From positions 682,001 to 746,000 of the forward strand of contig NZ_LN879502.1 in assembly GCF_001499655.1 (NCBI RefSeq): a stretch of DNA of 64,000 nt, given 5' to 3'. The DNA comes from Candidatus Protochlamydia naegleriophila (lineage in GTDB: Bacteria > Chlamydiota > Chlamydiia > Chlamydiales > Parachlamydiaceae). This document shows, in pieces, positions 8,567-17,991 of this stretch (positions are counted from its first letter, which is position 1; every line of letters starts with the position of its first letter). Under the pieces are notes generated by a model. That model was not told where the DNA came from. It searched no databases and was given only the letters and a program-made list of their open reading frames with translations. The position numbers and the translations under genes were made by a program.

Positions 8567-9676
8567 ATGAATTGTGATGTTTTAAGTTTATCAGCAGATA
8601 GTATTAATGATACCTTTTTAAAAAACAGTCAAGAATTGGTGCTCGATACATCGCCGATCGATGGAGTTGCAAAGTCGACGATGAAGCAGCTTCATGAGGG
8701 GTATCAATTTGCCAAGGCACGTTCTGATTTTAAAGCGGAGAAAGAGAAACAAGATGATATCACTCATCTGTTTCCGACTACTGTTAGAGATGAATCTTCA
8801 ACGTTGAATCTTTCTAAAGATTTAGAAACTATCTTCTTACAGATACAGCCTGTTAGCAAAGCTTTTTCGACTATAGATTTTAAAACAGAGTTCGACCGAT
8901 TGAGAAAGAAGACGCAAGCGATGTTTGCGGAAGTCAAAGAGGGAGCACAGATTGAGCTGCTCTTGTGTAATCAAAGCTGCCGTTTTGACGATATTTTTTG
9001 TCCTTTAGCGACATGGGTAGGGATCGGATCTCCCGAGGGTTTGTATTTGCACGCTAATCACGTCACTTTGGCTGACGCAACTTGCATTGCCACGCAGTAT
9101 CCTTTGCACATACCCCTATTTTGGATGCTATGCGATAAGGATGCTTTGATAGTTGATTTGACTAATCAAGGTGATATGCAAAAAGGGCTGGTGTCTTACG
9201 TTCCCCTTTCTAAAGGAGAGACGCTGTCAATAAATGGTACGACAATTAATTGTACGGATGAAAAAACGTTAACCTTCAATTTAAAGGAATATCGCTATAG
9301 CGGTGATGAGGGAAGGAAGAAAATAGATGCTCGTCGCATTCACTATACGGGATGGGATGATCATAGGGGTTTGGATGATCGATTGAGTGAACTCAATCAG
9401 ATTGTTGATCTAGTCGAAGAAGCTCTGTCTAAAAAACAACAGGTCATTATTCATTGCCGAGCAGGTGTTGGCAGAACTGGAACCGTGCTTGTGGCAGCGG
9501 CTTTAAAGCGATTGATTAGGCAAGGCAAAGTTGATGCCTCTAATTTAAATCAAGTCATCGACGATCTCGTTTTGGAAGGGCGCAGACAACGCGGTCCTGA
9601 AAGCGTGCAAACGGTTGCTCAGTATCGTTCGATTTGGGAATCTGGTAAAAATTGGCTCGAAAGCGCGATTCAATAG
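8567..9676 (+). CDS. Protein tyrosine phosphatase-like protein, candidate effector
   Basis: The C-terminal third has a Cys-based phosphatase signature, HCRAGVGRTG (Cys297, Arg303), preceded by a WPD-like loop (GWDDHRGLDD) and followed by a Q-loop (ESVQTVAQYRSIW). All three are arranged as in classical protein tyrosine phosphatases. The N-terminal 130 residues are polar and helical without homology I recognise, and there is no signal peptide. This is consistent with type III export, as for Yersinia YopH or Salmonella SptP; that is inference. It is flanked by unrelated housekeeping genes and has its own AT-rich upstream region. Substrates cannot be read from sequence; a phosphoinositide or inositol phosphate phosphatase is also possible. 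Confidence 0.85.
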   Translation: MNCDVLSLSADSINDTFLKNSQELVLDTSPIDGVAKSTMKQLHEGYQFAKARSDFKAEKEKQDDITHLFPTTVRDESSTLNLSKDLETIFLQIQPVSKAFSTIDFKTEFDRLRKKTQAMFAEVKEGAQIELLLCNQSCRFDDIFCPLATWVGIGSPEGLYLHANHVTLADATCIATQYPLHIPLFWMLCDKDALIVDLTNQGDMQKGLVSYVPLSKGETLSINGTTINCTDEKTLTFNLKEYRYSGDEGRKKIDARRIHYTGWDDHRGLDDRLSELNQIVDLVEEALSKKQQVIIHCRAGVGRTGTVLVAAALKRLIRQGKVDASNLNQVIDDLVLEGRRQRGPESVQTVAQYRSIWESGKNWLESAIQ

Positions 9677-9706
9677 CTAACGGTTTTTATCTTCTAGATT
9701 CTTAAT

Positions 9707-9734
9707 TAGCGAGTCTTTAAGCGAAGACTCGCTA
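9707..9734. terminator. Hairpin after the PTP-like gene
   Basis: Perfect 11-bp stem (tagcgagtctt against aagactcgcta) with a 6-base loop, 30 bases after the stop codon. No long T-run follows, so it may act as a weak terminator or a 3'-end stabiliser. Confidence 0.6.
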
Positions 9735-9918
9735 TTGGTTCCCTTCTTAAGTCTCACCTATTTCGGCTTCTAGTTAATTGCTGTAGAATGCGAGAGTGAC
9801 TGTCTGCTCTATTTAAAATTAAAACTTGACTGAATTCAGCTTGCAAAATATGAAATAACTAAGATCCCAAATAGCACTCGCCTAGCCGCTGTAATATCAC
9901 TGGAATGCGGGATTAGAA

Positions 9919-11625
9919 ATGATCAAACTAAGAAAAATGAGGAAATATATGAAATGGAGTCAATTCCTTTCCAGTGTGGCCTTCTTGTTTGTGTCGATCC
10001 CGCTTTTCGGCGCTAACGATGCGGCTCAAACGAATGCTAAGAAACCCAATATTTTAGTCATCATGGGCGATGACGTAGGCTGGTTCAACATAGGTGCTTA
10101 TCACCGCGGTGTCATGTCTGGTAAGACGCCCAATCTTGACAAGCTTGCGAGTGAGGGGATGCTATTTACAGATTACTATGCCGAAGCCAGCTGTACAGCA
10201 GGCCGCGCGAATTTTATTACAGGGCAGCTCCCAATCCGTACGGGGTTAACGACTGTTGGGCAGGCGGGAGCGGATGTTGGACTCCCGGCCCAGGCATGTA
10301 CGATCGCCACAGCACTCAAGGCGCTTGGCTATAGCACGGGTCAATTCGGCAAAAACCACTTAGGCGACTTAAACAAATATCTGCCGACTGTGCATGGATT
10401 TGACGAATATTTTGGCTATCTCTATCACCTTGATGCGATGTCAGATCCTTACTGGTTTGATTATCCACAGGAATGGATTGATAAAACAGGTCCGCGCAAT
10501 CTCATTCATAGCTGGGCAACAAATGTCGATGATCCGACAGAGCAGCCGCGATGGGGCAAGGTTGGCAAACAGAAAATTGTGGATGAAGGGCCATTGGCGC
10601 CATTTCCAGACATGAAGGATAGGCAGAATTGGCAGGTTAGTCGCCCAGCTAAGTATGATATGCAAACCTTTGATGACGTGATTGTTAAAAGCTCTAGTGA
10701 CTTCATGGATAAGGCTAAATCAGATGGCAAGCCGTTTTTCATTTGGCACAATACCACGCGCATGCACGTTTTTACTTATCTTTCGCCTAAGTATCAGGCG
10801 ATGATGAATCCCTCGAACAATTACAATGTAGAAGAAGCCGGAATGGCTCAAATGGATGATAGTATTGGCAAGCTTCTTAAGCATTTAGAGGAGATTGGGG
10901 AGGCGAATAACACTATCGTTATTTTCACGACTGACAATGGAGCAGAAGTTTTTACTTGGCCGGATGGGGGCATGACACCCTTTCGGGCAACTAAGGGAAC
11001 GGTATTTGAAGGCGGTTTTCGGGTTCCGTGCATTGCCCGTTGGCCTGGCCACATTAAAGCTGGGGTGATTGAAAATGGCATTTTCTCTGGTCTCGACTGG
11101 TTTCCAACGCTCCTGGCAATAGCTGGCAATGCTGATATCACGGATCAGCTACTCAAAGGCGTGAAGCTCGGAGAGCAAACGTACAAAAATCACCTCGATG
11201 GGTACAATCAGTTGAATCTGCTGCTCGGAAAAGGGCCTTCAGCCAGGCATGAGATCTTCTATTTTGGTGGAGCAGAGCTTGGCGCCATTCGGATTGATAA
11301 TTTCAAATTCCAATTTTTCCAACAGCCTTGGGGATGGCCAGGAGAGAAAGTGACGACCGATATGCCGACTATTGTAAACCTCCGCCAAGATCCATTTGAG
11401 AGAACGCCTGCCATTCGCGGGGAGAGCCTAAACCACTTGGGTGGCGGCTATATGAACGACTTCTATGCACGCCAGTTTTGGCGCTTTGTCAGCGTTCAAA
11501 AGGAGGTTGAAAAGCTTGCCTTGACAGCTATTGATTATCCTCCTATGCAAGCGCCAGCCTCTTTCAATTTATCGGCAATCAAGGCCAAGGTTGATGCAGC
11601 TATTAAGGCTAGCCAGGGTCAATAA
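9919..11625 (+). CDS. Secreted arylsulfatase
   Basis: Sulfatase-family hydrolase (alkaline phosphatase superfamily) that removes sulfate esters. The metal-binding start of the domain is NILVIMGDDVGW; the catalytic signature is SCTAGRANFITGQ, a Cys-type C-x-A-x-R in which Cys must be converted to formylglycine. The second metal site is visible in IVIFTTDNGAE. Two starts are possible: 9919, or 9949 (ATG behind a GAGG site). Either gives a signal peptide (FLSSVAFLFVSIPLFGA), so the enzyme is exported. No formylglycine-generating enzyme is in the window. A terminator follows. A sulfatase is unusual for a chlamydia and may have been acquired. The substrate is unknown. Confidence 0.93.
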   Translation: MIKLRKMRKYMKWSQFLSSVAFLFVSIPLFGANDAAQTNAKKPNILVIMGDDVGWFNIGAYHRGVMSGKTPNLDKLASEGMLFTDYYAEASCTAGRANFITGQLPIRTGLTTVGQAGADVGLPAQACTIATALKALGYSTGQFGKNHLGDLNKYLPTVHGFDEYFGYLYHLDAMSDPYWFDYPQEWIDKTGPRNLIHSWATNVDDPTEQPRWGKVGKQKIVDEGPLAPFPDMKDRQNWQVSRPAKYDMQTFDDVIVKSSSDFMDKAKSDGKPFFIWHNTTRMHVFTYLSPKYQAMMNPSNNYNVEEAGMAQMDDSIGKLLKHLEEIGEANNTIVIFTTDNGAEVFTWPDGGMTPFRATKGTVFEGGFRVPCIARWPGHIKAGVIENGIFSGLDWFPTLLAIAGNADITDQLLKGVKLGEQTYKNHLDGYNQLNLLLGKGPSARHEIFYFGGAELGAIRIDNFKFQFFQQPWGWPGEKVTTDMPTIVNLRQDPFERTPAIRGESLNHLGGGYMNDFYARQFWRFVSVQKEVEKLALTAIDYPPMQAPASFNLSAIKAKVDAAIKASQGQ

Positions 11626-11638
11626 TGCACTATGCTTG

Positions 11639-11667
11639 TGGCAGGCGTTTTCTAAAAACGCCTGCCA
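11639..11667 (+). terminator. Terminator of the sulfatase gene
   Basis: A 13-bp GC-rich stem (tggcaggcgtttt against aaaacgcctgcca) with a 3-base loop, starting 14 bases after the stop codon. Confidence 0.8.
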
Positions 11668-11802
11668 GGTAAGAGATTTTGCAAGGTTGTTGTTCCATCG
11701 GCCAAAAACTTCTCTTTGTATGCGAATAGATTTCCAATTTTCCGGTTCATTGGTGTATAAGGGGTGGCAAGATTAATTTTCTCACCCCCCTAATCTCACT
11801 CT

Positions 11803-12810
11803 ATGATGGATAACATGATTCCCGTAGCAGATCTTCATTGCGATCTTCTTTGCTATTTAGAAGAAAATCCGGCTCGCACCCCCTACGATTCAGTTGTACG
11901 TTGCTCGTTTCCGCAGCTGATGAAGGGTCATGTTAAACTTCAGACCTTAGCCAATTTTACCCATACCGGTCCTTTATCGGTCAAAAAGGGAATGGCTCAA
12001 GTCCAACTTTACCGTCAATTAGCGTTGCTTTATCCCAAGGACGTTAAAAGGGGGCAAATGCCTTTTAGCATGCCAGGGCAAACCGATCCTGTTGCTCTTT
12101 TGATGGCTTTTGAAAATGCATCTGGTTTTTGTGGCGAGGAGGAACCTCTTAAAGACGGTATAAACCGCTTACAGGCAGTTATTCGGGATGTGGGTAAGCC
12201 CTTGTATATTAGTCTAACCTGGAATACAGAAAATCGGTTTGGGGGCGGCGCATTGACGAATTGCGGCTTAAAAGAAGATGGCAAGCGTTTATTGGAAGAG
12301 CTGAATGGTCAAGGAATAGCCATTGACTTAAGCCATGCATCCGATCCTTTGGCTTACGAGATGATTGATTACATTGAAAATAAAGGTTTGGACATACCTT
12401 TAATGGCTAGCCATTCAAATGCACGCGCAATTAAAAATGTGCCTCGCAACTTGCCGACAGATATTGCTAAAGAATTATTTCGAAGAAGGGCGATTGTTGG
12501 GCTCAATCTTTACGGCCCTTTTGTTGGATTAAGCGAAGAAGCCATTCTTCAACATCTCGCTTTTTGGTTAGAGCTTGGAGGCGAAAAATACATGTGCTTT
12601 GGATCCGACTTTTTTTATGAAGGTGACTTTTCTACAATTCAGCGAGTCAAAGGGCAAGACTTATTCTTTAAACGCTATCCGGATGCGTCTTGTTATCCGG
12701 CTTTAATCGAGTTTATCCGAAAGGAATTAAAGCTTAGCGAATCGATTGTGCATCAATTGGCTTATCAAAATGCCGTCGATTTTTTAAACCGGTTAGGCGC
12801 AAAAATCTAG
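11803..12810 (+). CDS. Membrane dipeptidase (peptidase M19, renal dipeptidase family)
   Basis: Zinc metallopeptidase of the amidohydrolase superfamily that hydrolyses dipeptides, including some with D-amino acids. The metal-binding motif is DLHCDL at the N-terminus. Further ligands lie in LTWNTENRFGGG, IDLSHASDP and ASHSNARAI, and the late FGSDFFYEG holds the last Asp. There is no signal peptide, so the protein is cytosolic despite the family name. The 335-aa length is normal. It stands alone, with a long intergenic region after it containing a palindromic element. With the M20 enzyme at 5.4 kb it suggests active peptide recycling. Confidence 0.9.
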   Translation: MMDNMIPVADLHCDLLCYLEENPARTPYDSVVRCSFPQLMKGHVKLQTLANFTHTGPLSVKKGMAQVQLYRQLALLYPKDVKRGQMPFSMPGQTDPVALLMAFENASGFCGEEEPLKDGINRLQAVIRDVGKPLYISLTWNTENRFGGGALTNCGLKEDGKRLLEELNGQGIAIDLSHASDPLAYEMIDYIENKGLDIPLMASHSNARAIKNVPRNLPTDIAKELFRRRAIVGLNLYGPFVGLSEEAILQHLAFWLELGGEKYMCFGSDFFYEGDFSTIQRVKGQDLFFKRYPDASCYPALIEFIRKELKLSESIVHQLAYQNAVDFLNRLGAKI

Positions 12811-12986
12811 CCGTTTGTAAGAGGTTCATGGTTTTAAGACACTTATGATAGTTAGAGGCAGCTTGGGCTGACTTCAAATCAGCGATGATTGTTCTGTTTT
12901 AAGGATAGCAACTTTGCCCTTCTTATTCCCGGATTGCTATCTTATCAATCGGGTGCTTCCCGAACCCTTATCATTTTCTATCCAAT

Positions 12987-13214
12987 TTACCTACAGTTTA
13001 TTACGTCACGTGGGCTATGAAATCAGTCGGCCTAAAGGCCTCCAACACGCGTTCACTTTACTTCATAGACGTTAACAAAAAGAGTGGGCTTGGATAGGAA
13101 GAATCAGATTTGACAAATTTCTATCCAGCAGCCCGTTTGGAGGCAGATGTATGAGAGGCCTTTAGGCCGACTGATTTTAAAGCCCATAGTGAGTGATTAG
13201 CGAACTGTGGGTAA
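12987..13214. repeat. Large imperfect inverted-repeat element (MITE-like)
   Basis: The segment between the M19 gene and the M16C gene is dominated by an inverted repeat. The core arms 13011-13042 and 13155-13186 are 32 bp each and differ at only two or three positions. Weaker pairing extends outward (ttacctacag near 12987 against ctgtgggtaa ending 13214). Each core arm contains its own small palindrome (ggcctaaaggcc, ggcctttaggcc). The centre holds a further imperfect hairpin (gggcttggatag against ctatccagcagccc). No ORF is inside. The layout suits a non-autonomous mobile element or a large RNA structure. Confidence 0.65.
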
Positions 13215-13306
13215 CGGAATAAAAAATAATAAGAGCTCTTAGGAAAGGTTTACCCCTAGACTTTTGTTTTTTTAATCTTTGTTGATGTGCCATCAGGAAC
13301 TAAGGT

Positions 13307-16282
13307 TTAAATCCCTTCAATGATAAGGGGAGAGTAGCCTCCTTCTTGCAGTTCATGATTGGCTTTTTCGAGTAATTCTTTGCCTGCGAAAACGACAGAG
13401 GCTCCTTTATCCATTTGCGGGGTAATGACCCGTTTGACTGCACCCATCACATCTTCTTTGGTAAGGCTAAGGAGTTTTGTCCTGAAGGCTTGGCGCACTT
13501 CCAGCGTTTTTCCTTCGCGCAACCAGCCATAGGCTAATTCTGCACGGCTGCCGGGAGAGATTGGAGAGTCTAAAGTCTGAATCATTTCAAATTTAGCTTC
13601 TTCTAAATCGGAATCGTCAAATTCCCCTTTGATGATTGTATCGATGGACTCCTGAAAAGCTTTAAAAGTGCTCAGCACGTTTGGATCTCGATAAGAGTAA
13701 AAATAGAAATTGCCTGACATGGGATTGCTGACCGCCCCACCACCATAGGCTCCGCCTTGTTCGCGGATACGTGCATGCAGCGTCAAATTATCGAATAAAA
13801 AGGCTGCAATATTTAAGGCGGGTGCGTCTGGGTTGGTATAGGAAAGAGTCGGAAACACTTTGCCAATAAAAGCCACAGGAGAAGCTATCATGCGTCCTTG
13901 AGATGGAACAGGAGACAGAGGGAAATTGCCTTTCCAATGATTAAACGGCCGCATTTCAATGTCTTTGAGTCCGTAGAAGCCATGTCCCTTTAATTCATCG
14001 TAAGTAGCGCTATTGCAGCTTAAAACAAGATGGGGATTTTCTAAACAGGTCACTCTTTGCTGAATGTCTTGCAGTTTGGCTAGCACGTAAGGTCCTTGCT
14101 TATCAAGATCTTTAACAATATCCCGGATTTTCCAGTAGTAATTGAGGCCGTAAAGATCATTGGCGACTTTAGAAGCTGTATTAAGCGCACTGGCCGATAA
14201 ATTGATCGCGTATTTGAGGGCACTCTGATTTAGTCGGCTTTCCATGCCGGTAAAGTGCTTCAACAGGATTTCCTTGAAGCGAGCCAGGTTATCCACATGA
14301 GCCGATGTGATCGTGTCGAGCATCAATGGAAAAAGTTTAGAGGCTTTGCGATGCAAGGCCTTTCCTCTCAAATGAAATGTAGGCGTAAACTGGTTATAAT
14401 TGTTCGCCTGCAGATTTAAGCTGATTCCAGCTCCAATTCCCCCTGTGTGACCTTGAATATAATCGAGATTTTCTGCGTAGTCTCGATTACCACATCCGAC
14501 CTGGGTTAAAATGACCGTTAAGAGCCGTAGGTAAGGGAGGTCCTCTTCTGATAAAGCGGGTAAGTCGTAGATGAGATCGGCGTAAACAATGTCATTGGTA
14601 AAAACCGGGTAGTGAAAAGTTGTTAAATGGCCGACTTTTTCTTGATGCAAAGGATAATCGCGCGCAGTCAGAGGAATGTCTTGCAAGGAGACTTTCGGTA
14701 AAATTTCAATGTCTTCTTCTTCCTGCTCTTTTTGAAAGTTCGAAAGCATTTCTGCTTTTTCGATCAGTGCCTGGATTTGCTGCCCGGATAAAGACGCTTT
14801 GATCGTTTCTAATTGATACCTTTCTTGCTCGGCTTCCTTGGCTCCTAAGGTTTTGTCGGGCCTCATGACGATACGCACGAAATGGGGATTATCTAGAAGA
14901 TATTTTTGAATGAGATGGCTGAAGTAATGGGGATCGGATAAGGTACGCTTGCGAACTTGATTAAAGAGCGAGTGAATCATCAATCCTTGCTCAGGCTCGG
15001 CTCCATGTTGCTTTAACAAGCCCGATCGCATAAACAGCGATAAGCCAAATGGGGCATGATCGCCAGTGATTTCACTGCGGTAAAATTCGAGCTGATGAAT
15101 GGCATTTTCGATTGTCTGGATGGAGATTCCCGTTCTTGCAATCTCTCGCAACGTGTCTTTGATCAGCTTTTCCAAATCATCGGCTCGTTCAGGATTGCAT
15201 CCCTTTAAGATGACTCCCCAAGGAATTTCATTGAGTTCGATGTCGATAAATGAGTTGGCTTGTTTGCACCAACCTGACTTTAAAAGAACCTTTTTTAAAG
15301 GAGAGGCATCTGTATCCATTAAAATGATTTCTAAAATATTTAAAGCCAATACATCTTCTTGCTCTAATATATGGCAGGTTAGCCACCCATAAGCTAAAAG
15401 TGTTTTGTCTGTTATCTCCTCTTCTGGAGCAATCGGATAGGTTAAATCTAAGTAGCGAGGTTCTTTAAAACGCGGCTGAAATGGGATCGGCGGAAGAGGA
15501 GGTGTGCTCTCAGTTTGATTTAAAGTTTGAGCGGCAATAAAGTCTAAGTGTCCCTCTAAGGGCATATTGCCATAAAAAAAGAAGAGGCAGCGGCTGGGGT
15601 GATAAAATGTATGGTAAAATTCCAGGAGTTCTTGGTAGGTAAGGCTTGGAATGGCTTCGGGATCACCCCCTGAATTGACGCCATAGGTAATATCTGGAAA
15701 TAAGCCGGCATTAATGGCTTCTGCAAGGCGTGCACTTGGTGAAGAAAGAGCTCCTTTCATCTCATTATAGACGATTCCTTTGTATTCCAGAAGCGAACTC
15801 GAATCGGTTGGATTGGAAAATTCTAAGCGATGCCCTTCCTGTGCAAAACTAAGTTCTTTAATGTTTGGATGAAAGACTGCATCAAGATAGACCTCTAAAA
15901 GATTATAGAAGTCTTTATGTACTTGAGAAGCAGCTGGATAACAGGTGAAGTCAGCTCCTGTTAAAGCATTCATGAACGTATTTAAGCTACGTCTATTCAT
16001 GGCAAAGAAAGGATCTTTTACAGGGAATTTTTTTGATCCGCAAAGAACGGTATGCTCTAAAATATGTGCAACGCCATTGGAATTGTGAGGCAGAGTTTGA
16101 AAAGAAAGACAAAATAAATTTTCTGGATCCTCATTGCCAATATGCATGACACGTGCGCCGCTAGGCTCGTGAATGAGTTCGCGCAAAAAACACTGTAGTT
16201 CGGGAATCTCTATGGCTTTTGTTACTTTGAAGTGGTTGTAGGTTTGACCAACGGTATTAAGGCGAGAAGGCTTGGCAATCAT
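13307..16282 (-). CDS. M16C metalloprotease, presequence protease (PreP)-like
   Basis: A 991-aa zinc peptidase of the insulinase superfamily, subfamily M16C, whose members (PreP, Cym1, falcilysin) degrade peptides up to roughly 65 residues inside a clamshell chamber. The inverted zinc motif HxxEH is at residues 73-77 (HILEH), with the conserved context VLCGSKKFPVKDPF. The distal R-x-x-x-G-G-AYG element of the C-terminal half is present (REQGGAYGGG). The long frame begins at 16465, but I place the start at 16282 because the upstream part has no ribosome-binding site and non-protein-like composition, and homologues begin near this point. No signal peptide is visible. Confidence 0.93.
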   Translation of the reverse strand: MIAKPSRLNTVGQTYNHFKVTKAIEIPELQCFLRELIHEPSGARVMHIGNEDPENLFCLSFQTLPHNSNGVAHILEHTVLCGSKKFPVKDPFFAMNRRSLNTFMNALTGADFTCYPAASQVHKDFYNLLEVYLDAVFHPNIKELSFAQEGHRLEFSNPTDSSSLLEYKGIVYNEMKGALSSPSARLAEAINAGLFPDITYGVNSGGDPEAIPSLTYQELLEFYHTFYHPSRCLFFFYGNMPLEGHLDFIAAQTLNQTESTPPLPPIPFQPRFKEPRYLDLTYPIAPEEEITDKTLLAYGWLTCHILEQEDVLALNILEIILMDTDASPLKKVLLKSGWCKQANSFIDIELNEIPWGVILKGCNPERADDLEKLIKDTLREIARTGISIQTIENAIHQLEFYRSEITGDHAPFGLSLFMRSGLLKQHGAEPEQGLMIHSLFNQVRKRTLSDPHYFSHLIQKYLLDNPHFVRIVMRPDKTLGAKEAEQERYQLETIKASLSGQQIQALIEKAEMLSNFQKEQEEEDIEILPKVSLQDIPLTARDYPLHQEKVGHLTTFHYPVFTNDIVYADLIYDLPALSEEDLPYLRLLTVILTQVGCGNRDYAENLDYIQGHTGGIGAGISLNLQANNYNQFTPTFHLRGKALHRKASKLFPLMLDTITSAHVDNLARFKEILLKHFTGMESRLNQSALKYAINLSASALNTASKVANDLYGLNYYWKIRDIVKDLDKQGPYVLAKLQDIQQRVTCLENPHLVLSCNSATYDELKGHGFYGLKDIEMRPFNHWKGNFPLSPVPSQGRMIASPVAFIGKVFPTLSYTNPDAPALNIAAFLFDNLTLHARIREQGGAYGGGAVSNPMSGNFYFYSYRDPNVLSTFKAFQESIDTIIKGEFDDSDLEEAKFEMIQTLDSPISPGSRAELAYGWLREGKTLEVRQAFRTKLLSLTKEDVMGAVKRVITPQMDKGASVVFAGKELLEKANHELQEGGYSPLIIEGI

Positions 16283-16514
16283 GTTTGGAGATCCTGCATT
16301 TAATATGTACACAAAATACCTGAAAATGGGCTTTTGGGCAACGCGAAAGCTCCTGCAGAGAATAACTATTTCTGAGAACAATGTGTAAGGGCCATGAGGA
16401 AAATAAGCTTCAATTTTCATGAAAAAAGGGAAATATGCACTTCCCTCTTGAAGAAAGACAATCAATGCTCTTGCCTTGTTAATCCTAAAATGCCCTTTTT
16501 AACCTTATGAGCAT

Positions 16515-16694
16515 TCAAACGGCTGGCGGACCTTTGCGGCCAAGGAGTCCAAAGAGAAGTGAAATTAAGAACAAAACGAGGAAAAGGTAGAAGAGTATTT
16601 GTGCAATTCCACTGGCTGTTGCAGCTACTCCACCAAAGCCAAAAATAGCGGCAATGATTGCGATAATCAAAAAGGTTAACGCCCAACGTAACAT
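16515..16694 (-). CDS. DUF1328 small membrane protein (YtjA-like), 59 aa
   Basis: A short gene in a different frame from the longer open frame over the same bases. Translation from the ATG at 16694, behind GGAGG, begins [16 protein letters not shown], then [15 protein letters not shown], then a second transmembrane segment ([17 protein letters not shown]), and ends GRKGPPAV. This is the DUF1328 pattern: an N-terminal LRWA, a glycine/alanine linker and two helices. Family members are small inner-membrane proteins of unknown function, often stress-related. It sits upstream of the M16C gene on the same strand, with about 230 bases between. Confidence 0.9.
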   Translation of the reverse strand: MLRWALTFLIIAIIAAIFGFGGVAATASGIAQILFYLFLVLFLISLLFGLLGRKGPPAV

Positions 16695-17126
16695 ATGACC
16701 TCCATTTTCAAAGACAGCTCAAAGTGTTTAAATAAGACAGGTTCCTTTCTAACTCTACTCGAACATTCATTCCAGCTTGTGAAGGAACTGCTGGAAAACT
16801 GGCTTTTAGTTCTTCTCATACTCTCTAGCATTGATTAAGCCACCGTATTCCCATTCGTTATTAAAACGATAAGAGCGCCAGCCCCGGCTGGAAAGGATCT
16901 AAAAGTCAATCCTTCAGATGCTTTATGTATAAACAATTATAAAGAAAAGTCAAATAAAAATTTTACGTTCTTTTGTTTATTAATTTTAGTGGCTTTGTGT
17001 ATAACTAACGGGCAGGATTTCTAGTATTAATAAATAAGAATTTTATATAGACTGATGACAGCTATCCATGAGGAGTCCGCTAAGGGTCGAGTATGTTTGT
17101 AGGATAGGGAGGGAAAAGAGCTGAGC
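16695..17126. other. Intergenic region between DUF1328 gene and pssA
   Basis: About 430 AT-rich bases separate divergent genes, so both promoters should be here. I see a short GC-rich palindrome near 16877 (gccagccccggctgg) but no ORF, tRNA or strong terminator. Confidence 0.5.
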
Positions 17127-17984
17127 ATGAATCCACAAAAGCTGAAAAAAATTTATTTATTGCCCAATGTGATCACGGCATTTGGGTTGTCGTGTGGTTT
17201 ATTTGTCATTTTTAAAATGAATATGACTGGCATTGGTGAGGCGACTCCCCAAATTTTAACGGCTGTTACAGCGATTTTATTATTGGCAGCTTTTGCTGAC
17301 TTGCTGGACGGAGCCGTTGCGAGGGCTATTAAGGCCGAGAGCGAATTTGGTGGAGTATTTGACTCTTTGGCGGATGCGATTTCATTTGGAGTTGCCCCTT
17401 CCGTCATTATTTTGAAAAGCTTATCGGTTGTACCAGGTACGCAGCTCTCTTTTTTAGTCACCATGGCGGCAATTATTTTTTCTTTGTGCGGCGTGTTGCG
17501 CTTAGTCCGGTTCAACGTGGCTGCATTGGAAGCTAAGAGTAATGCAGAGCTTGCTATCGCGCACAAAAAGCATTTCACGGGTTTGCCAATTCCTGCAGCA
17601 GCAGCGGCAGCAGTGTCATTAAATCTCTTCTTATTTGAAAGCGACATTCCTTGGATGAGCCATTTATCGAACACTGCGCAAACGTGGATTTTATCTATCA
17701 TGCTTATGTTGGTTGGCTACTGCATGGTAAGTCGTTGGAAATTTCCGAGCATTAAAAGCTTAGAAATCCGAGTGTCTTCTTTTCGTCTTGTTTTCCTGAC
17801 TGTGTTAAGCGCTGTTTTAATTTTCTATGGGATTCTTCATCACTTTGCTTTAGTCTTTGCAGCGCTATCTTGGGGATATATTATCGTAGCATTGGTCTTA
17901 GCCGTCATTCGCGTTGTGGCTGGAAGGCGGTCGAAAACGCTAGAAGAGTTTGAGCCTGAGCCAGATGAGTTGGAAGAGGACTAA
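17127..17984 (+). CDS. pssA: CDP-diacylglycerol-serine O-phosphatidyltransferase
   Basis: Makes phosphatidylserine from CDP-diacylglycerol and serine, the first step toward phosphatidylethanolamine. The CDP-alcohol phosphatidyltransferase signature D-G-x2-A-R-x8-G-x3-D-x3-D is complete in the segment from DGAVARAIKA to FDSLADA (about residues 60-85). Eight hydrophobic helices span the rest, and the tail is acidic (EEFEPEPDELEED). The N-terminal KKIYLLPNVITAFGLSCG is typical of bacterial PssA of the integral-membrane type. It starts a run of plus-strand genes; the next gene starts 7 bases after its stop, so it is probably co-transcribed with the glcDEF-like genes. Confidence 0.93.
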   Translation: MNPQKLKKIYLLPNVITAFGLSCGLFVIFKMNMTGIGEATPQILTAVTAILLLAAFADLLDGAVARAIKAESEFGGVFDSLADAISFGVAPSVIILKSLSVVPGTQLSFLVTMAAIIFSLCGVLRLVRFNVAALEAKSNAELAIAHKKHFTGLPIPAAAAAAVSLNLFLFESDIPWMSHLSNTAQTWILSIMLMLVGYCMVSRWKFPSIKSLEIRVSSFRLVFLTVLSAVLIFYGILHHFALVFAALSWGYIIVALVLAVIRVVAGRRSKTLEEFEPEPDELEED

Positions 17985-17991
17985 GAGCGGA

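Noticed and set aside
16462..16686. 74-codon open frame on the minus strand
   Set aside because: It overlaps the DUF1328 gene in another frame; its Trp/Cys/Asn-rich product is not protein-like, while the 59-aa frame has a ribosome-binding site and family motifs.
17153..17701. 182-codon minus-strand frame inside pssA
   Set aside because: It is antisense to a strongly conserved transferase and has no ribosome-binding site; an effect of codon bias.
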